Below, in pieces: positions 9,404-18,222 of a stretch of 64,000 nucleotides of DNA. Source of the DNA: Nitrosospira multiformis (GTDB lineage Bacteria; Pseudomonadota; Gammaproteobacteria; Burkholderiales; Nitrosomonadaceae). A model generated the notes under the pieces. That model had not been told where the DNA came from and made no database searches. It saw only the letters and a program-made list of their open reading frames with translations. The stretch spans positions 109,016 through 173,015 of the forward strand of contig JAFKJB010000007.1 in the NCBI GenBank assembly GCA_017306155.1, written 5' to 3'. The translations under genes and the position numbers were made by a program. Each line of letters opens with the position of its first letter. Position 1 is the stretch's first letter.

Positions 9404-10035
9404 AATGGCCCGCTGCTGAGTGATACCGTCCCTTCAGCCCTTTCAGCCGTCTGGCCGGGATTCATGCTTCGTTCAGATTTCAGGAAATTCCCGAGCAATG
9501 TGTGTCCATGCTCGGTCAGAATGGATTCCGGGTGAAACTGCACCCCTTCGATGGGCAGAGTCTTGTGACGCACCCCCATGATTTCTCCGTCTTCAGTCCA
9601 GGCGGTGATTTCCAGGCAGTCGGGCAGGGTTTCCCGTTCAATGACAAGAGAGTGGTAACGGATTGCGGTGAACGGATTGGGCAAACCACGAAACACTCCT
9701 GCCCCGTCATGAAAGATAAACGAGGTCTTGCCATGCATGGGTTGCGTTGCATGGACAATTTTGCCGCCGAAGGCCTGGCCTATGCTCTGATGACCGAGAC
9801 AGACACCCAGCAGGGGAACCTGCTCATTGTAGTGCTCGATCAGGGGTATGGATATTCCAGCCTTGCTCGGCGTGCACGGGCCGGGCGAAATCACGATGCG
9901 CTCAGGCTTTAACTGTGCAACTTCCTGAGGCGTGATTTCATCGTTGCGAAACACTTTCACTTCCTCGCCCAGTTCGCCAAAATACTGAACCAGGTTATAA
10001 GTGAAGGAATCGTAATTATCGATCATCAACAGCAT
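9400..10035 (-). CDS. trpG: Anthranilate synthase glutamine amidotransferase subunit
   Basis: This class I glutamine amidotransferase supplies ammonia to TrpE for anthranilate synthesis, and possibly also to PabB for aminodeoxychorismate. The triad is visible: Cys in L-G-V-C-L-G-H-Q, and His and Glu in V-Q-F-H-P-E-S. The product is 211 residues, about 20 longer than most TrpG because of a C-terminal tail ([11 protein letters not shown] and onward). The ATG at 10033-10035 gives the family N-terminus [11 protein letters not shown]. Upstream in-frame codons add a non-family stretch and are rejected. It leads the trpGDC operon, overlapping trpD by four bases. Confidence 0.95.
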   Translation of the reverse strand: MLLMIDNYDSFTYNLVQYFGELGEEVKVFRNDEITPQEVAQLKPERIVISPGPCTPSKAGISIPLIEHYNEQVPLLGVCLGHQSIGQAFGGKIVHATQPMHGKTSFIFHDGAGVFRGLPNPFTAIRYHSLVIERETLPDCLEITAWTEDGEIMGVRHKTLPIEGVQFHPESILTEHGHTLLGNFLKSERSMNPGQTAERAEGTVSLSSGPL

Positions 10036-10320
10036 AGCAAGAAACCCACCCGATGAAGTCCACCCTGACATGCAGGTGCCGCTCATATCTTATTTTACGC
10101 TGAAGCTGGGGGGATAAAACAGGATAGCGAAGAAACTTGCATTATCTCTTCTCCCAATCCGGGAGGCAAGGCCAACAGAAAGAAGTTTGGCACGCCGACT
10201 CTTTCAAACAAAGGACCGAGCGTCCATGGGGTGGAAAGAGATAGGAAGAAATTCCCTGTTGCCCGAGTCGACGTGGGGCAGCGATCGATGAGAAACCGCT
10301 GATGAGAAGTCGCTATGTGG

Positions 10321-10791
10321 TCACTCGATCCGTTCCATGGCAGCGAGAAGTCCGGCATCGTCCATTTGCGCCAGCACGAGAATGCCAGCCCGCAAAATCT
10401 CGCTCTTCTTCGCCGGCCGGCCCTGATCCAGGCAACGTTTCTTGAGCACGGAAATCTGCTTGTGCTCGCTCTCGGGAATAGAATAACTGTCGCGTATCCG
10501 TTTATTTTTCTTCGGCCTCGCGGTATTGGAAAATTCTTCCGCATTCTCGCCCGTTTCCTTCTCTGATCTTGACTTTGCCGGGCGCTTCCGCGGCTTGTCC
10601 TCTTTCGGGCTGTGCGGGCTGGTCTTGTCCGATGCCGGCGATCTGCGAGGACTGACAACTTCCGCTGGTGTTCCTGTCAGAAGGACGGGAATTTGCCCGG
10701 CGTTTTGTGATACTGCCGCTTCCTTTGCTGTCCGGCCGGTTTTTTTTGAATTCTGTGTTCTTGAATTCTGCTTGCGCGCTGCTGGCGTCAT
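10321..10791 (-). CDS. Basic protein with C-terminal ribbon-helix-helix-like domain
   Basis: The product is 156 residues. The first 95 or so are low-complexity and rich in Lys, Arg, Ser and Pro, probably disordered. The last 60 (R-D-S-Y-S-I-P-E-S-E-H-K-Q-I-S-V-L-K-K-R-C-L-D-Q-G and onward, then K-K-S-E-I-L-R-A-G-I-L-V-L) look like a beta strand followed by two helices, as in ribbon-helix-helix DNA-binding proteins. The ATG at 10789-10791 has AGGAG six bases before it. It stands between trpG and the ExbB/TonB operon, with about 285 bases to trpG. I infer DNA binding from the basic tail and fold pattern; no target is known. Confidence 0.72.
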   Translation of the reverse strand: MTPAARKQNSRTQNSKKTGRTAKEAAVSQNAGQIPVLLTGTPAEVVSPRRSPASDKTSPHSPKEDKPRKRPAKSRSEKETGENAEEFSNTARPKKNKRIRDSYSIPESEHKQISVLKKRCLDQGRPAKKSEILRAGILVLAQMDDAGLLAAMERIE

Positions 10792-10965
10792 GATTTCTCC
10801 TGAAGAGGTTCAATGGAAATGGAATATGCAGGATATGCGCCCTAAAGTCATGAACAAACAATAGTGCTTTCCCTTGATGCAGTATTTACTGGTCGAACAC
10901 GACTGCTGACAGGTGTGGTACCTGCCTGGAACACCGGAAAACATAAGGCTCCTGTGATCGCTTTC

Positions 10966-11661
10966 CTATGGTAGCAGATGCCCGTGGATCTCGCGGCTCT
11001 CGCGGCTGATGGAAGGCTCCAGATGCCGGGTTTCAAGCTTTTCGCGATAATTTTCGAGCAGATTTTCCATTTCGACGCTCTTCATCCCGGTGAAGGGTTC
11101 GGCCTCCAGAATCGCATTCAAAGGCCCCTTGCTGGCATACCAGTCCACCAGTTCGCGCCCGATGCGATAGAGCTCGCCGTTATTCGTTTCACACAGGTTT
11201 CTTTGCTCCCCCTCCTTTGCCAGCGACGCTGACTTGACCTTCAGGTCCTGTTCCAGCCGTTTGCGTTGGAGGTCGAGTTCCTGGTTCTGTTTCTGCGCTT
11301 CCTTGAGTTGAGCGCTCAGTTCCGCTTTTTCCCGGCCTGCCGCTTCAATGTCCTTTTCGAGCCGTGATGCCCTGGCTGCGGCACCGGCCGCAGACTTTTT
11401 ATGAGACTCCGTTTCCTTGCCGGCATTCTTCAGCGTTTCTTCCAGCGCTGTCTTCTCCTGATCGAGTGCCGATTTCTGCTGCTGCACTTCGTTCAGCTGC
11501 TGTTGCATGCGCCGCAGCATCTGCCGCTCTTTCTTCACATTCCTGTCGGTGGCGCCGCCCGCGGCGCTGGCAGAGGGGGCGGAAGGCCAGGAGCCTGCCA
11601 GCAGGGCAACGATCGTCCCCTGGGCCAGGAGCGGTAGAATCTTTTTTTTTCGACGGCTCAT
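10966..11661 (-). CDS. Exported coiled-coil protein of the ExbBD-TonB-porin operon
   Basis: The 231-residue product has a signal peptide or N-terminal anchor (K-K-K-I-L-P-L-L-A-Q-G-T-I-V-A-L-L-A, likely cleavage after A-S-A). A long coiled coil with heptads rich in Glu, Lys, Gln and Leu follows from about residue 40 to 145. The compact C-terminus includes E-L-Y-R-I-G-R-E-L-V-D-W-Y. It is the last gene of a five-gene minus-strand unit and starts 13 bases after the putative porin, with AAAGGAA before its ATG. A periplasmic structural partner linking TonB or ExbB to the porin is a reasonable guess. No enzymatic motif is visible. Confidence 0.82.
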   Translation of the reverse strand: MSRRKKKILPLLAQGTIVALLAGSWPSAPSASAAGGATDRNVKKERQMLRRMQQQLNEVQQQKSALDQEKTALEETLKNAGKETESHKKSAAGAAARASRLEKDIEAAGREKAELSAQLKEAQKQNQELDLQRKRLEQDLKVKSASLAKEGEQRNLCETNNGELYRIGRELVDWYASKGPLNAILEAEPFTGMKSVEMENLLENYREKLETRHLEPSISRESREIHGHLLP

Positions 11662-11674
11662 GATATTCCTTTCT

Positions 11675-13357
11675 TCAGAATCTGGCGTTCAGATCCAGAT
11701 TGACGGAATCGATCGACAACGGCAATCCGCTGATATTGTCGTATGACATATAGCGAAGCCCCAGCCAGGTATTGTGGGCTATGCCATAGAAGCCCTGGAG
11801 GGTATAACCCTTGTGATTGGTGCCGCCAAGGAGGTAATTGGAATCGGTAAAGGCGTCCAGCATCGAATCCCGCTCCGACCGGCGGTAAAACCCGAGAACC
11901 TGCCACTGATGCCGCTCGGAAATAACTGGATAACCGATAGTGAGGCGGGCCTGGTATGCGTTGATTTCCGGCCTGATATTCTGGCCGGTGCGGGCAAGAA
12001 TCCTGCCCTGGTCATAACCCACATTACGCGCATAATCCAGCGTTCCGATTACATGAATCGGCTTGAACCTGGAGTAGTCCGCCACCATGGTCGCGTTCGC
12101 GATCTTGTAATCCGCAGCCAGGGCCCATAAGTTCGTGGTCGGATCGCCATCGTTGTCGATGTTGAAAAGACTGTTGCCCTTTTGACGGAATAACGGGGCA
12201 GTCTGGTTGAACAGGGTATCGCCAAAGTCGGGATTGCGGACACCGGCGATATTTTGAAAATCATAATAGGCTGCCCCCAGCCGGATTTTGGTGTCGGCAC
12301 CTTCCGGAGTCCACTCTACGCCTGCCTGGGCCCCATAAAACCATTTATCCTTGGCTTTGACCGTCTCGCTCTGATTCACCTTCTGCAACGGAAATATGCC
12401 TGCATTGAAGAACGGCTTGATCGCTCGCTCCTGCTTCTTCCACGGGTGGAGATTGACTGCGAGCCCCTCGAAGTTCACGTCCACGTCCCATATCAGGTCC
12501 GTATGCACCACGCCTGCGGTGGGTATGGTGTGGGGCGCTTTTCCGATGATACCGGTGTATAGATTGCCAACCGTGCCCACGAAGAAAGGATTGGCGAAAC
12601 GTCCGCCGCTGACAGTCAGCCAGTCCCAGGGGGAAAGCTTGAGATAAGCCTGATCCAGCACAAAGCTGAATTTACTGTTGAAAGTACCCAGCGTCTGCAG
12701 AGTGGAGGTGGGGGATCCGCCCATCAAGTTTCCCGTGACGGCCGGTCCGTTGACGTTACCGGTGGCCAGGCGCAATCCCATATCTATCCCGTTCGCGACT
12801 TTGGCATTGATGCCAAGGCGCATGCGGATGCGCTCGCGGTGATGACTATCTTCGGTCGTATTGTCGATTTGCTGTCCGATCGCCTGGAAATTGGCTGCGG
12901 GCGCGTTGCGGTCACCGAAGAAATCTGCCTGCTCGCGCAGCCGTATATCCCCTTCCAGGGTAAAGCGGTCCAGCCACTCAGGAGTGGCATTGACGTTGCC
13001 CCAGCGCTCCTGCTTGGCCTGACCCACCACTTCCTCGCGCAACTGATCACGAATCTCTTTCTTGATGTGCTCGGGAACGTAGGTAACCCGTACCTCGCCT
13101 TTTTTCGGCTCCCCGGCCTGCGGCTGCCCGCTCTGTTCCCGTGCCTGCTGAGAGGCCTTCGCCTTCAGTTCCGCTTTCCGGATCATTTCATCAGCGACCT
13201 CCTGCTTGATGACACCCTGCTCCACCAGGAGATGAATCAGGTTCAGGGTAGTCTCATACAGGACTTCTATCTTTTCGTGCTCGTCGGTTTTTGCGTCGGC
13301 GCCGCCTATGACCGCTAGTGTCATGGCTGCGCCTGCGAGCATCGCAGGGATGTTCAT
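11675..13357 (-). CDS. Large putative porin (Porin_5 type) with coiled N-terminal region
   Basis: The 560-residue protein has a signal peptide ending A-D-A. A helical segment (residues 25-75, L-L-V-E-Q-G-V-I-K-Q-E-V-A-D-E-M-I) and a charged linker follow, then a beta-barrel from about 120 to the end. The barrel shows alternating hydrophobic strands and closes with S-V-N-L-D-L-N-A-R-F, ending in Phe as expected for BamA-assembled proteins. This matches the putative porin family that includes the segment F-T-L-E-G-D-I-R-L-R. The ATG at 13355-13357 has GGAG upstream. It sits 16 bases after a TonB gene, so the barrel may be energised even though no TonB-dependent receptor plug domain is visible. 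Confidence 0.88.
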   Translation of the reverse strand: MNIPAMLAGAAMTLAVIGGADAKTDEHEKIEVLYETTLNLIHLLVEQGVIKQEVADEMIRKAELKAKASQQAREQSGQPQAGEPKKGEVRVTYVPEHIKKEIRDQLREEVVGQAKQERWGNVNATPEWLDRFTLEGDIRLREQADFFGDRNAPAANFQAIGQQIDNTTEDSHHRERIRMRLGINAKVANGIDMGLRLATGNVNGPAVTGNLMGGSPTSTLQTLGTFNSKFSFVLDQAYLKLSPWDWLTVSGGRFANPFFVGTVGNLYTGIIGKAPHTIPTAGVVHTDLIWDVDVNFEGLAVNLHPWKKQERAIKPFFNAGIFPLQKVNQSETVKAKDKWFYGAQAGVEWTPEGADTKIRLGAAYYDFQNIAGVRNPDFGDTLFNQTAPLFRQKGNSLFNIDNDGDPTTNLWALAADYKIANATMVADYSRFKPIHVIGTLDYARNVGYDQGRILARTGQNIRPEINAYQARLTIGYPVISERHQWQVLGFYRRSERDSMLDAFTDSNYLLGGTNHKGYTLQGFYGIAHNTWLGLRYMSYDNISGLPLSIDSVNLDLNARF

Positions 13358-13373
13358 TTCGTTCTCCGGACCA

Positions 13374-14051
13374 TCAGGCGCGCGAGGTCACACGTATTTT
13401 TAACGGCTGCGGCATATCTGCCGGCGGACCTTCGCGCAACGCCTTCAAGTTCTGCAATACATCTTCCAGCAATTCATCAACCTTCGGGTTGCCGGTTTTG
13501 TCAATCAGCGCAACCCGCGCCACTTTCCCACCGGTATCGATCCACACTTTCACGACTATCCGGTATGTCTTGTCCTTGAGCGCCTGTTCCCGCGACAGCG
13601 CATCCTGAAAGGCGGAATTCACCGCCTCGTTTACTATGGCGTCATACCAGGCCCAGGGGTTTCCCCTGGCGCCGCCTATCAGATCGGCGCCACCTTTTTT
13701 CCCGACAAGGCCGAATCCATCGCCGTCGCCCGTCCCTTCGGCATCGACACCCAGATCCGGGCCAGGCGGCGGCTCCTCCGCTTCCTTCATGGGTTCGGGG
13801 GCAGGGTCCGGCAGCTTCACCTCTTCCTTTACTACAGGTTCGGGCGGCTTCTGCTCCGGGGGCGGAGGTGGAGGAGGCGGTGGCTTGATCAGCGTGATCT
13901 GCTGTAGCGAACGCTTGGGGGGTGGCTCATCGCTTCCCAAAAGCTCCTTCAGCCATAGTCCCAGCATGATCGCCGCAGCCAGGCCAAGCACAGCAACTCC
14001 CCATCGTGCCCAGCCTGACCAAGCGGGCGAATCTGGCTTAGATGCCTCCAT
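13374..14051 (-). CDS. tonB: TonB-family energy-coupling protein
   Basis: The 225-residue product has one membrane segment near residues 18-40. A proline-rich spacer follows (nine consecutive Pro near residue 58, then P-E-P and P-D-P repeats), then a glycine-rich patch, and a C-terminal TonB domain from about 150 (T-Y-R-I-V-V-K-V-W-I-D-T-G-G-K-V). TonB spans the periplasm and transmits the proton-driven movement of ExbB/ExbD to outer-membrane proteins. The gene lies 14 bases after exbD and 16 bases before the porin gene. The dedicated setting suggests it serves only this porin rather than siderophore receptors. The spacer is short compared with E. coli TonB. Confidence 0.9.
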   Translation of the reverse strand: MEASKPDSPAWSGWARWGVAVLGLAAAIMLGLWLKELLGSDEPPPKRSLQQITLIKPPPPPPPPPEQKPPEPVVKEEVKLPDPAPEPMKEAEEPPPGPDLGVDAEGTGDGDGFGLVGKKGGADLIGGARGNPWAWYDAIVNEAVNSAFQDALSREQALKDKTYRIVVKVWIDTGGKVARVALIDKTGNPKVDELLEDVLQNLKALREGPPADMPQPLKIRVTSRA

Positions 14052-14065
14052 CAGCCGTCATGCCA

Positions 14066-14470
14066 TTACTTCACCAGGCGCTGGGTGACGAGGCCCAGCT
14101 GCGTTATATCCAGTTGCCCGAGCAATTCGAGCACTTCCATCACCTTGCCGTACTGCACCACCGTATCTCCCTTGACTACGACCGGCAGCTCCGGGTTGGC
14201 TGCTTTCAACTGGCCCAGCCGGGTTCTCAATTCATCCAGTGTTACCGGGTAGGCATCCAGAAAAATCTGTCCACTCTCGTTGATCGTGATCGCCTTGGTT
14301 TGCGGCTTGGCCAGGCTGGGAGAATTGCTGGCCTTGGGCAGGTTGACCTTTATCCCCTGGACAGATGCTGTTGTCATGATGATGAAAATCACCAGCAAGA
14401 CGTAGGCAAGATCCAGCATGGGAACGACATTGATCTCGTCGTAAAGCTCGTTTTCTTCCTGAAGCTTCAT
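14066..14470 (-). CDS. exbD: ExbD/TolR-family biopolymer transport protein
   Basis: The 134-residue product has the normal ExbD plan. A short cytoplasmic N-terminus (E-L-Y-D-E-I-N-V-V-P-M-L-D) leads into one membrane helix, whose Asp (in M-L-D-L-A-Y-V-L-L-V-I-F) is the conserved proton-carrying residue. A periplasmic ExbD domain ends at T-Q-R-L-V-K. With ExbB it forms the proton channel that powers TonB. The ATG at 14468-14470 lies 9 bases after the ExbB stop. It is the second gene of the operon. Confidence 0.95.
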   Translation of the reverse strand: MKLQEENELYDEINVVPMLDLAYVLLVIFIIMTTASVQGIKVNLPKASNSPSLAKPQTKAITINESGQIFLDAYPVTLDELRTRLGQLKAANPELPVVVKGDTVVQYGKVMEVLELLGQLDITQLGLVTQRLVK

Positions 14471-14479
14471 GTCAATCCG

Positions 14480-16135
14480 TCAGCGGCTGTAGTTTTCGGC
14501 AAGCTTGGTGATGAATTCATCCACGAAAATATGCATTCTGGATACTATGGTCTTGATGCGCGAGGCAAGATAGTTGTAGCCAAAGAGGGATGGAATCGCC
14601 ACGCCCATGCCGGCGACGGTTGCCGCAAGCGCGGCGGCGATGCCGGGCGCGATGGCGTTGACATTGACGTCCCCAGCTGCCGCAATGGCCGCAAAGGTGA
14701 TCATTACTCCCATCACAGTTCCCAGGAGGCCGATGAAAGGGCCGCCGGAAATGGCAATGGTCAACAGCACCATGAACCTGTTCATGCGCTGGATTTCTTC
14801 CACCAGCCCGGCATCCAGGCTTGCACGGATGGCGTCGAGGGACTGGGGTGTCAGCGACTTGTCGGTATGCGCGGCATCGGTATCCTGGAAACGATGCGCC
14901 AGTTCAACCGCGCCAATGTGATAGATTCGATAAAGAGAGGAATGCTCGAAATCCCTTCCCAGCCCCTCGGCTTTGTCTATCATGGCCAGATCGGTCGACA
15001 GCTCGCGGAATTTATTCATGAAACGATGGTTGGACTTATCCACGCGATTGATGTAGACCGCCTTGCTGTACATCACCCATATCGCAATCAGCAGCATCAC
15101 CGTCAGAAGGCCGATCGCAACCCAGCCATCCACGGTCAGCGATTTCAGGATGATGCCCATGTGCGAGGCATCGGAGCCGCCTTCGATGGTCTCCTCTTCG
15201 CCCATCACAACCAGCTTGCCATCCGGCCCCAGCGCGGCCTGAACCGCAAACCATCCGGCTACCCGCGCAAGCCCAGACACTTGCGCCTCGTCCATCTCGC
15301 CCTTGAATCTTCCGCCCAGCGTCACGCTGCCGACAGGCAATACCACGTCCCGGGCTTCGCCAGCCGCCTTGCCATCTATATACAGGCGTAGCGCATCCGC
15401 AATCGTGAAACCGATGTGATGCCATTGTCCCGAGGTGAGAGGCTTGTCGGAGACCACGCTCGCTCCGCCTGATTGCGCCCTGATCAAGCCACCGTCAAAC
15501 GAGACGCTCGCGTTATCGGACTGATAAATGATGCCGCCGGGGGAGGCAGGCTTGACCCATACGCTGAAGCTGTAACCCCCTGCTGCCTGTACCGTGGGGA
15601 GAATCAGGCTTTGTGCGCCGTCGAACCCCGCGCCTCCATTCGAAAATGATGCCGCCACATGCTGCGCAGAGGATTGTGCGTGCAGGTTGTTGGGTCCACT
15701 ATCCTGAGGACTTCCCTGCGATTCGGCAAAATGATAGATCGCGCTGCCGGCATCGTACGTCCCCTTGGGATCGGCTGCCGATGTCGCATTTTCATTGCCG
15801 TAGTAGAGGAAAATCTCGGTCTGGGCCGAAAGTCCGGGTACTTTCACCCAGATGAGCGCCAGTTCGTTTGCGACATCCCATTTTTCAAAATGGAACTTGA
15901 GCTCGGTCTTGTCATCTCCCGCGATCAGGCGTATATCGCCGCCATTATCGTTTGCCGAGAAAAAATCGAAGTTGCCTGTGTGCAGACGGATCAATACGGG
16001 TACGTCCGCTACCTCGCCTGATGGGCCTGTCAGCGTGATTTTCTTGCGGCTTGTCCAGTCCTCATTCCACCACGCGTAACTGGAAAAAGACCACGTCGAC
16101 AACACAAAGGCGAGCAGAAACGGCAGAAAACGCAT
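14480..16135 (-). CDS. ExbB/TolQ-type protein fused to periplasmic DUF2341 and lectin-like domains
   Basis: The product is 551 residues, over twice the usual ExbB length. After a signal peptide ending S-S-Y-A come a DUF2341-like domain (starting W-W-N-E-D-W-T-S-R-K-K-I-T) and a concanavalin A/LamG-like domain (about residues 140-310, with S-F-S-V-W-V-K-P and W-H-H-I-G-F-T-I-A-D-A-L-R-L-Y-I-D-G). A membrane helix at about 330-355 leads into the MotA/TolQ/ExbB core, which has the G-L-L-G-T-V-M-G-V-M motif and two further helices. The core would form the proton channel; the lectin-like half would lie in the periplasm and may bind glycan or a partner. A TTG 15 bases upstream is rejected in favour of the ATG at 16133-16135. 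It opens the five-gene operon. Confidence 0.92.
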   Translation of the reverse strand: MRFLPFLLAFVLSTWSFSSYAWWNEDWTSRKKITLTGPSGEVADVPVLIRLHTGNFDFFSANDNGGDIRLIAGDDKTELKFHFEKWDVANELALIWVKVPGLSAQTEIFLYYGNENATSAADPKGTYDAGSAIYHFAESQGSPQDSGPNNLHAQSSAQHVAASFSNGGAGFDGAQSLILPTVQAAGGYSFSVWVKPASPGGIIYQSDNASVSFDGGLIRAQSGGASVVSDKPLTSGQWHHIGFTIADALRLYIDGKAAGEARDVVLPVGSVTLGGRFKGEMDEAQVSGLARVAGWFAVQAALGPDGKLVVMGEEETIEGGSDASHMGIILKSLTVDGWVAIGLLTVMLLIAIWVMYSKAVYINRVDKSNHRFMNKFRELSTDLAMIDKAEGLGRDFEHSSLYRIYHIGAVELAHRFQDTDAAHTDKSLTPQSLDAIRASLDAGLVEEIQRMNRFMVLLTIAISGGPFIGLLGTVMGVMITFAAIAAAGDVNVNAIAPGIAAALAATVAGMGVAIPSLFGYNYLASRIKTIVSRMHIFVDEFITKLAENYSR

Positions 16136-16397
16136 GCAAATTAACCCCAATAAACAGCGGAGAATTATCCATGCATCTGATTACAGGCATTGGTAATGAA
16201 CCGTGAGCCGAACGGATCATGTGACTGCCATGTGACTGCCATGTGGCGACCATATAGCGGCCAGTGGCGGCATATGGGGAAAGTGGAGGTCATGATCCAG
16301 GTTTAACAAATCTCTCATCAAAATGAAAAGGAAGGCGGCTAACGTTTGCGCAATTCACCCCCCGGCTGAGTCCGTCCCGAAACAAAGGAGAAATGAC

Positions 16398-17723
16398 ATG
16401 ATCCACCGAACATCCTTCCACCCTGTGCTGACAATCTTATTTTTCTTCCTTGCCTTACTGGTTATTGCGCCTGCCCTGGCCAGCGAAAAAAATGGCGCCA
16501 CGGAAAGAACCCGGTTCCATGACGCTTCTCCTGATAATTCCAGCGGCAATATTCAACTCGGCCCTCGTCCTTTTTTCCTTGTCGAGGATATGGAGCCCGG
16601 CGAACTCAAGAGCAAGCTCGCGCGTTGCGATAGCGGTCCGTTCAGGAAAACGTCCTTCTCCATCGGTCATCGCGGCGCGCCGCTGCAGTTTCCCGAACAT
16701 ACGGCAGAGTCCTATCGGGCAGCCGCTCGCATGGGTGCCGGCATTCTTGAGTGCGATGTAACATTTACCAGGGACAAGGAACTGGTATGCCGCCATTCGC
16801 AGTGCGATCTGCACACCACCACGAATATTCTGGAAACGCCCCTTGCCGAAAAATGCACGCAGCCTTTTACGCCTGCCGAGTTCGATGCTTCGGGGAACCT
16901 GATTCAGGAAGCTTCCGCCCGCTGCTGCGCGAGCGACATCACCCTGGATGAATTCAAGAGCCTGAGGGGCAAAATGGATGCCTTCAACCCCGGCGCAAGG
17001 AACGTGGCGGAATACATGCGCGGCACACCGGCATGGCGCACCGATTTGTACGCTGGCCCTACCAGCGGAACCCTGCTCAGCCACCGGGAGAGTATCGAGC
17101 TCTTCAGCAAGCTGGGGGCAAAAATGACACCCGAACTCAAGAGCGCGGAAGTAGCGATGCCTTATGACAGCGATGGGGATGGAGTCGGCGACTACACGCA
17201 GGAACATTATGCTCAGCAGATGATCGACGAGTACAAGGCTGCCGATATCAAACCTCGCGATGTCTTTCCGCAGTCCTTCGATATCCGCGATATCCGTTAC
17301 TGGATCGCCAAGGAGCCCGAGTTTGGAAGGCAGGCGGTTTATCTGGACGATGCCAATACGGTCGCCGATCTTCCCAAGGCCGGTGAACTGGCCGCTTATA
17401 AGGCCGAGGGCATCAATATTGTCGCCCCTCCCCTGTTCGCGTTGCTGGACGTCGACGGGAGCGGCAATATCGTCCCGTCCAGCTACGCCATGCAGGCCAG
17501 GGCCGCAGGACTGGACCTCATCACCTGGAGCCTGGAGCGCTCCGGAATACTGGCTGACGGCAATAACGGCTTTTATTACCAGACTTTCGATTCGGCGATA
17601 AGGCGCGAAGGCGATGTGATGAAAGTGCTGGATGCTTTGAACAGGAAAGTGGGCATTATCGGCATCTTCAGCGACTGGCCCGCCACCGTGACCTACTATG
17701 CTAATTGCATGAAGCTGAGGTAG
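16398..17723 (+). CDS. Exported glycerophosphodiester phosphodiesterase
   Basis: The 441-residue product has a signal peptide ([20 protein letters not shown]). The catalytic start [15 protein letters not shown] is followed by [13 protein letters not shown], the HRG...E.D signature of GDPD enzymes, and by C-R-H-S-Q-C-D-L. It splits glycerophosphodiesters into glycerol-3-phosphate and an alcohol in the periplasm. Two Asp-rich stretches (D-S-D-G-D-G-V-G-D and D-V-D-G-S-G-N) look like calcium loops. It has many Cys, probably forming disulfides. The ATG at 16398 has AAAGGAG upstream; the in-frame ATG at 16323 does not. A PhoX phosphatase follows on the same strand 500 bases later, suggesting phosphate scavenging. 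Confidence 0.9.
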   Translation: MIHRTSFHPVLTILFFFLALLVIAPALASEKNGATERTRFHDASPDNSSGNIQLGPRPFFLVEDMEPGELKSKLARCDSGPFRKTSFSIGHRGAPLQFPEHTAESYRAAARMGAGILECDVTFTRDKELVCRHSQCDLHTTTNILETPLAEKCTQPFTPAEFDASGNLIQEASARCCASDITLDEFKSLRGKMDAFNPGARNVAEYMRGTPAWRTDLYAGPTSGTLLSHRESIELFSKLGAKMTPELKSAEVAMPYDSDGDGVGDYTQEHYAQQMIDEYKAADIKPRDVFPQSFDIRDIRYWIAKEPEFGRQAVYLDDANTVADLPKAGELAAYKAEGINIVAPPLFALLDVDGSGNIVPSSYAMQARAAGLDLITWSLERSGILADGNNGFYYQTFDSAIRREGDVMKVLDALNRKVGIIGIFSDWPATVTYYANCMKLR

Positions 17724-18222
17724 CATGGCTTTCCGGGATCTGATCTGATACTTTCCTCGCACTCGGCCCTCCGGGACGCATCAAGGAGCATGCATCCGAA
17801 AAACCGGAATCGGCATTCTCCTGACATCCCGGACGGAAACGGGCACACCCTGCTTGATCTGCTTGCCCGAGCTGATTCCGTCGCGCGAGGCCGCGTCAGT
17901 TGCAGCTTTCCCTGGACCGGCACCACCCATAAATTCCGGTCAGGCAACCCGCTTTCCCTTATGCATCACCTTTCCCCTGTGGCCCGGCACTTTGACTTAA
18001 GGATACTGTTCCGGACCGGACACCGGCTGCCGATGGCGGCTGCATCGAAGCGACTGATCCGTTCGGCTCAGTATCGAGCCGTGCGTCCATGCAAATCCTG
18101 TAGCACGAACTCATGAAAATAGGCTCGTTCGACAGAGTTCATTCCGGCAACCATCTGCATATACATACCTCGAAGCTCGAAGCAGAACCACCAGTTACAA
18201 CGTACTGAAACAAGGAGATATG
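17724..18222. other. Gap between the GDPD and PhoX genes
   Basis: About 500 bases with no convincing gene. A 108-codon plus-strand frame at 17790-18116 has no family features and its AAGGAG is too close to the ATG. I looked for a clear Pho box and did not find one. The gap probably holds the phoX promoter. Confidence 0.45.

Noticed and set aside
10095-10658. Minus-strand 187-codon frame between trpG and the RHH-like gene
   Set aside because: It runs through the RHH-like gene in another frame and lacks a ribosome site; the 10321-10791 frame has AGGAG and domain structure.
17790-18116. Possible 108-residue plus-strand gene between the GDPD and phoX
   Set aside because: No family likeness, ribosome site too close to the ATG, composition like intergenic DNA.
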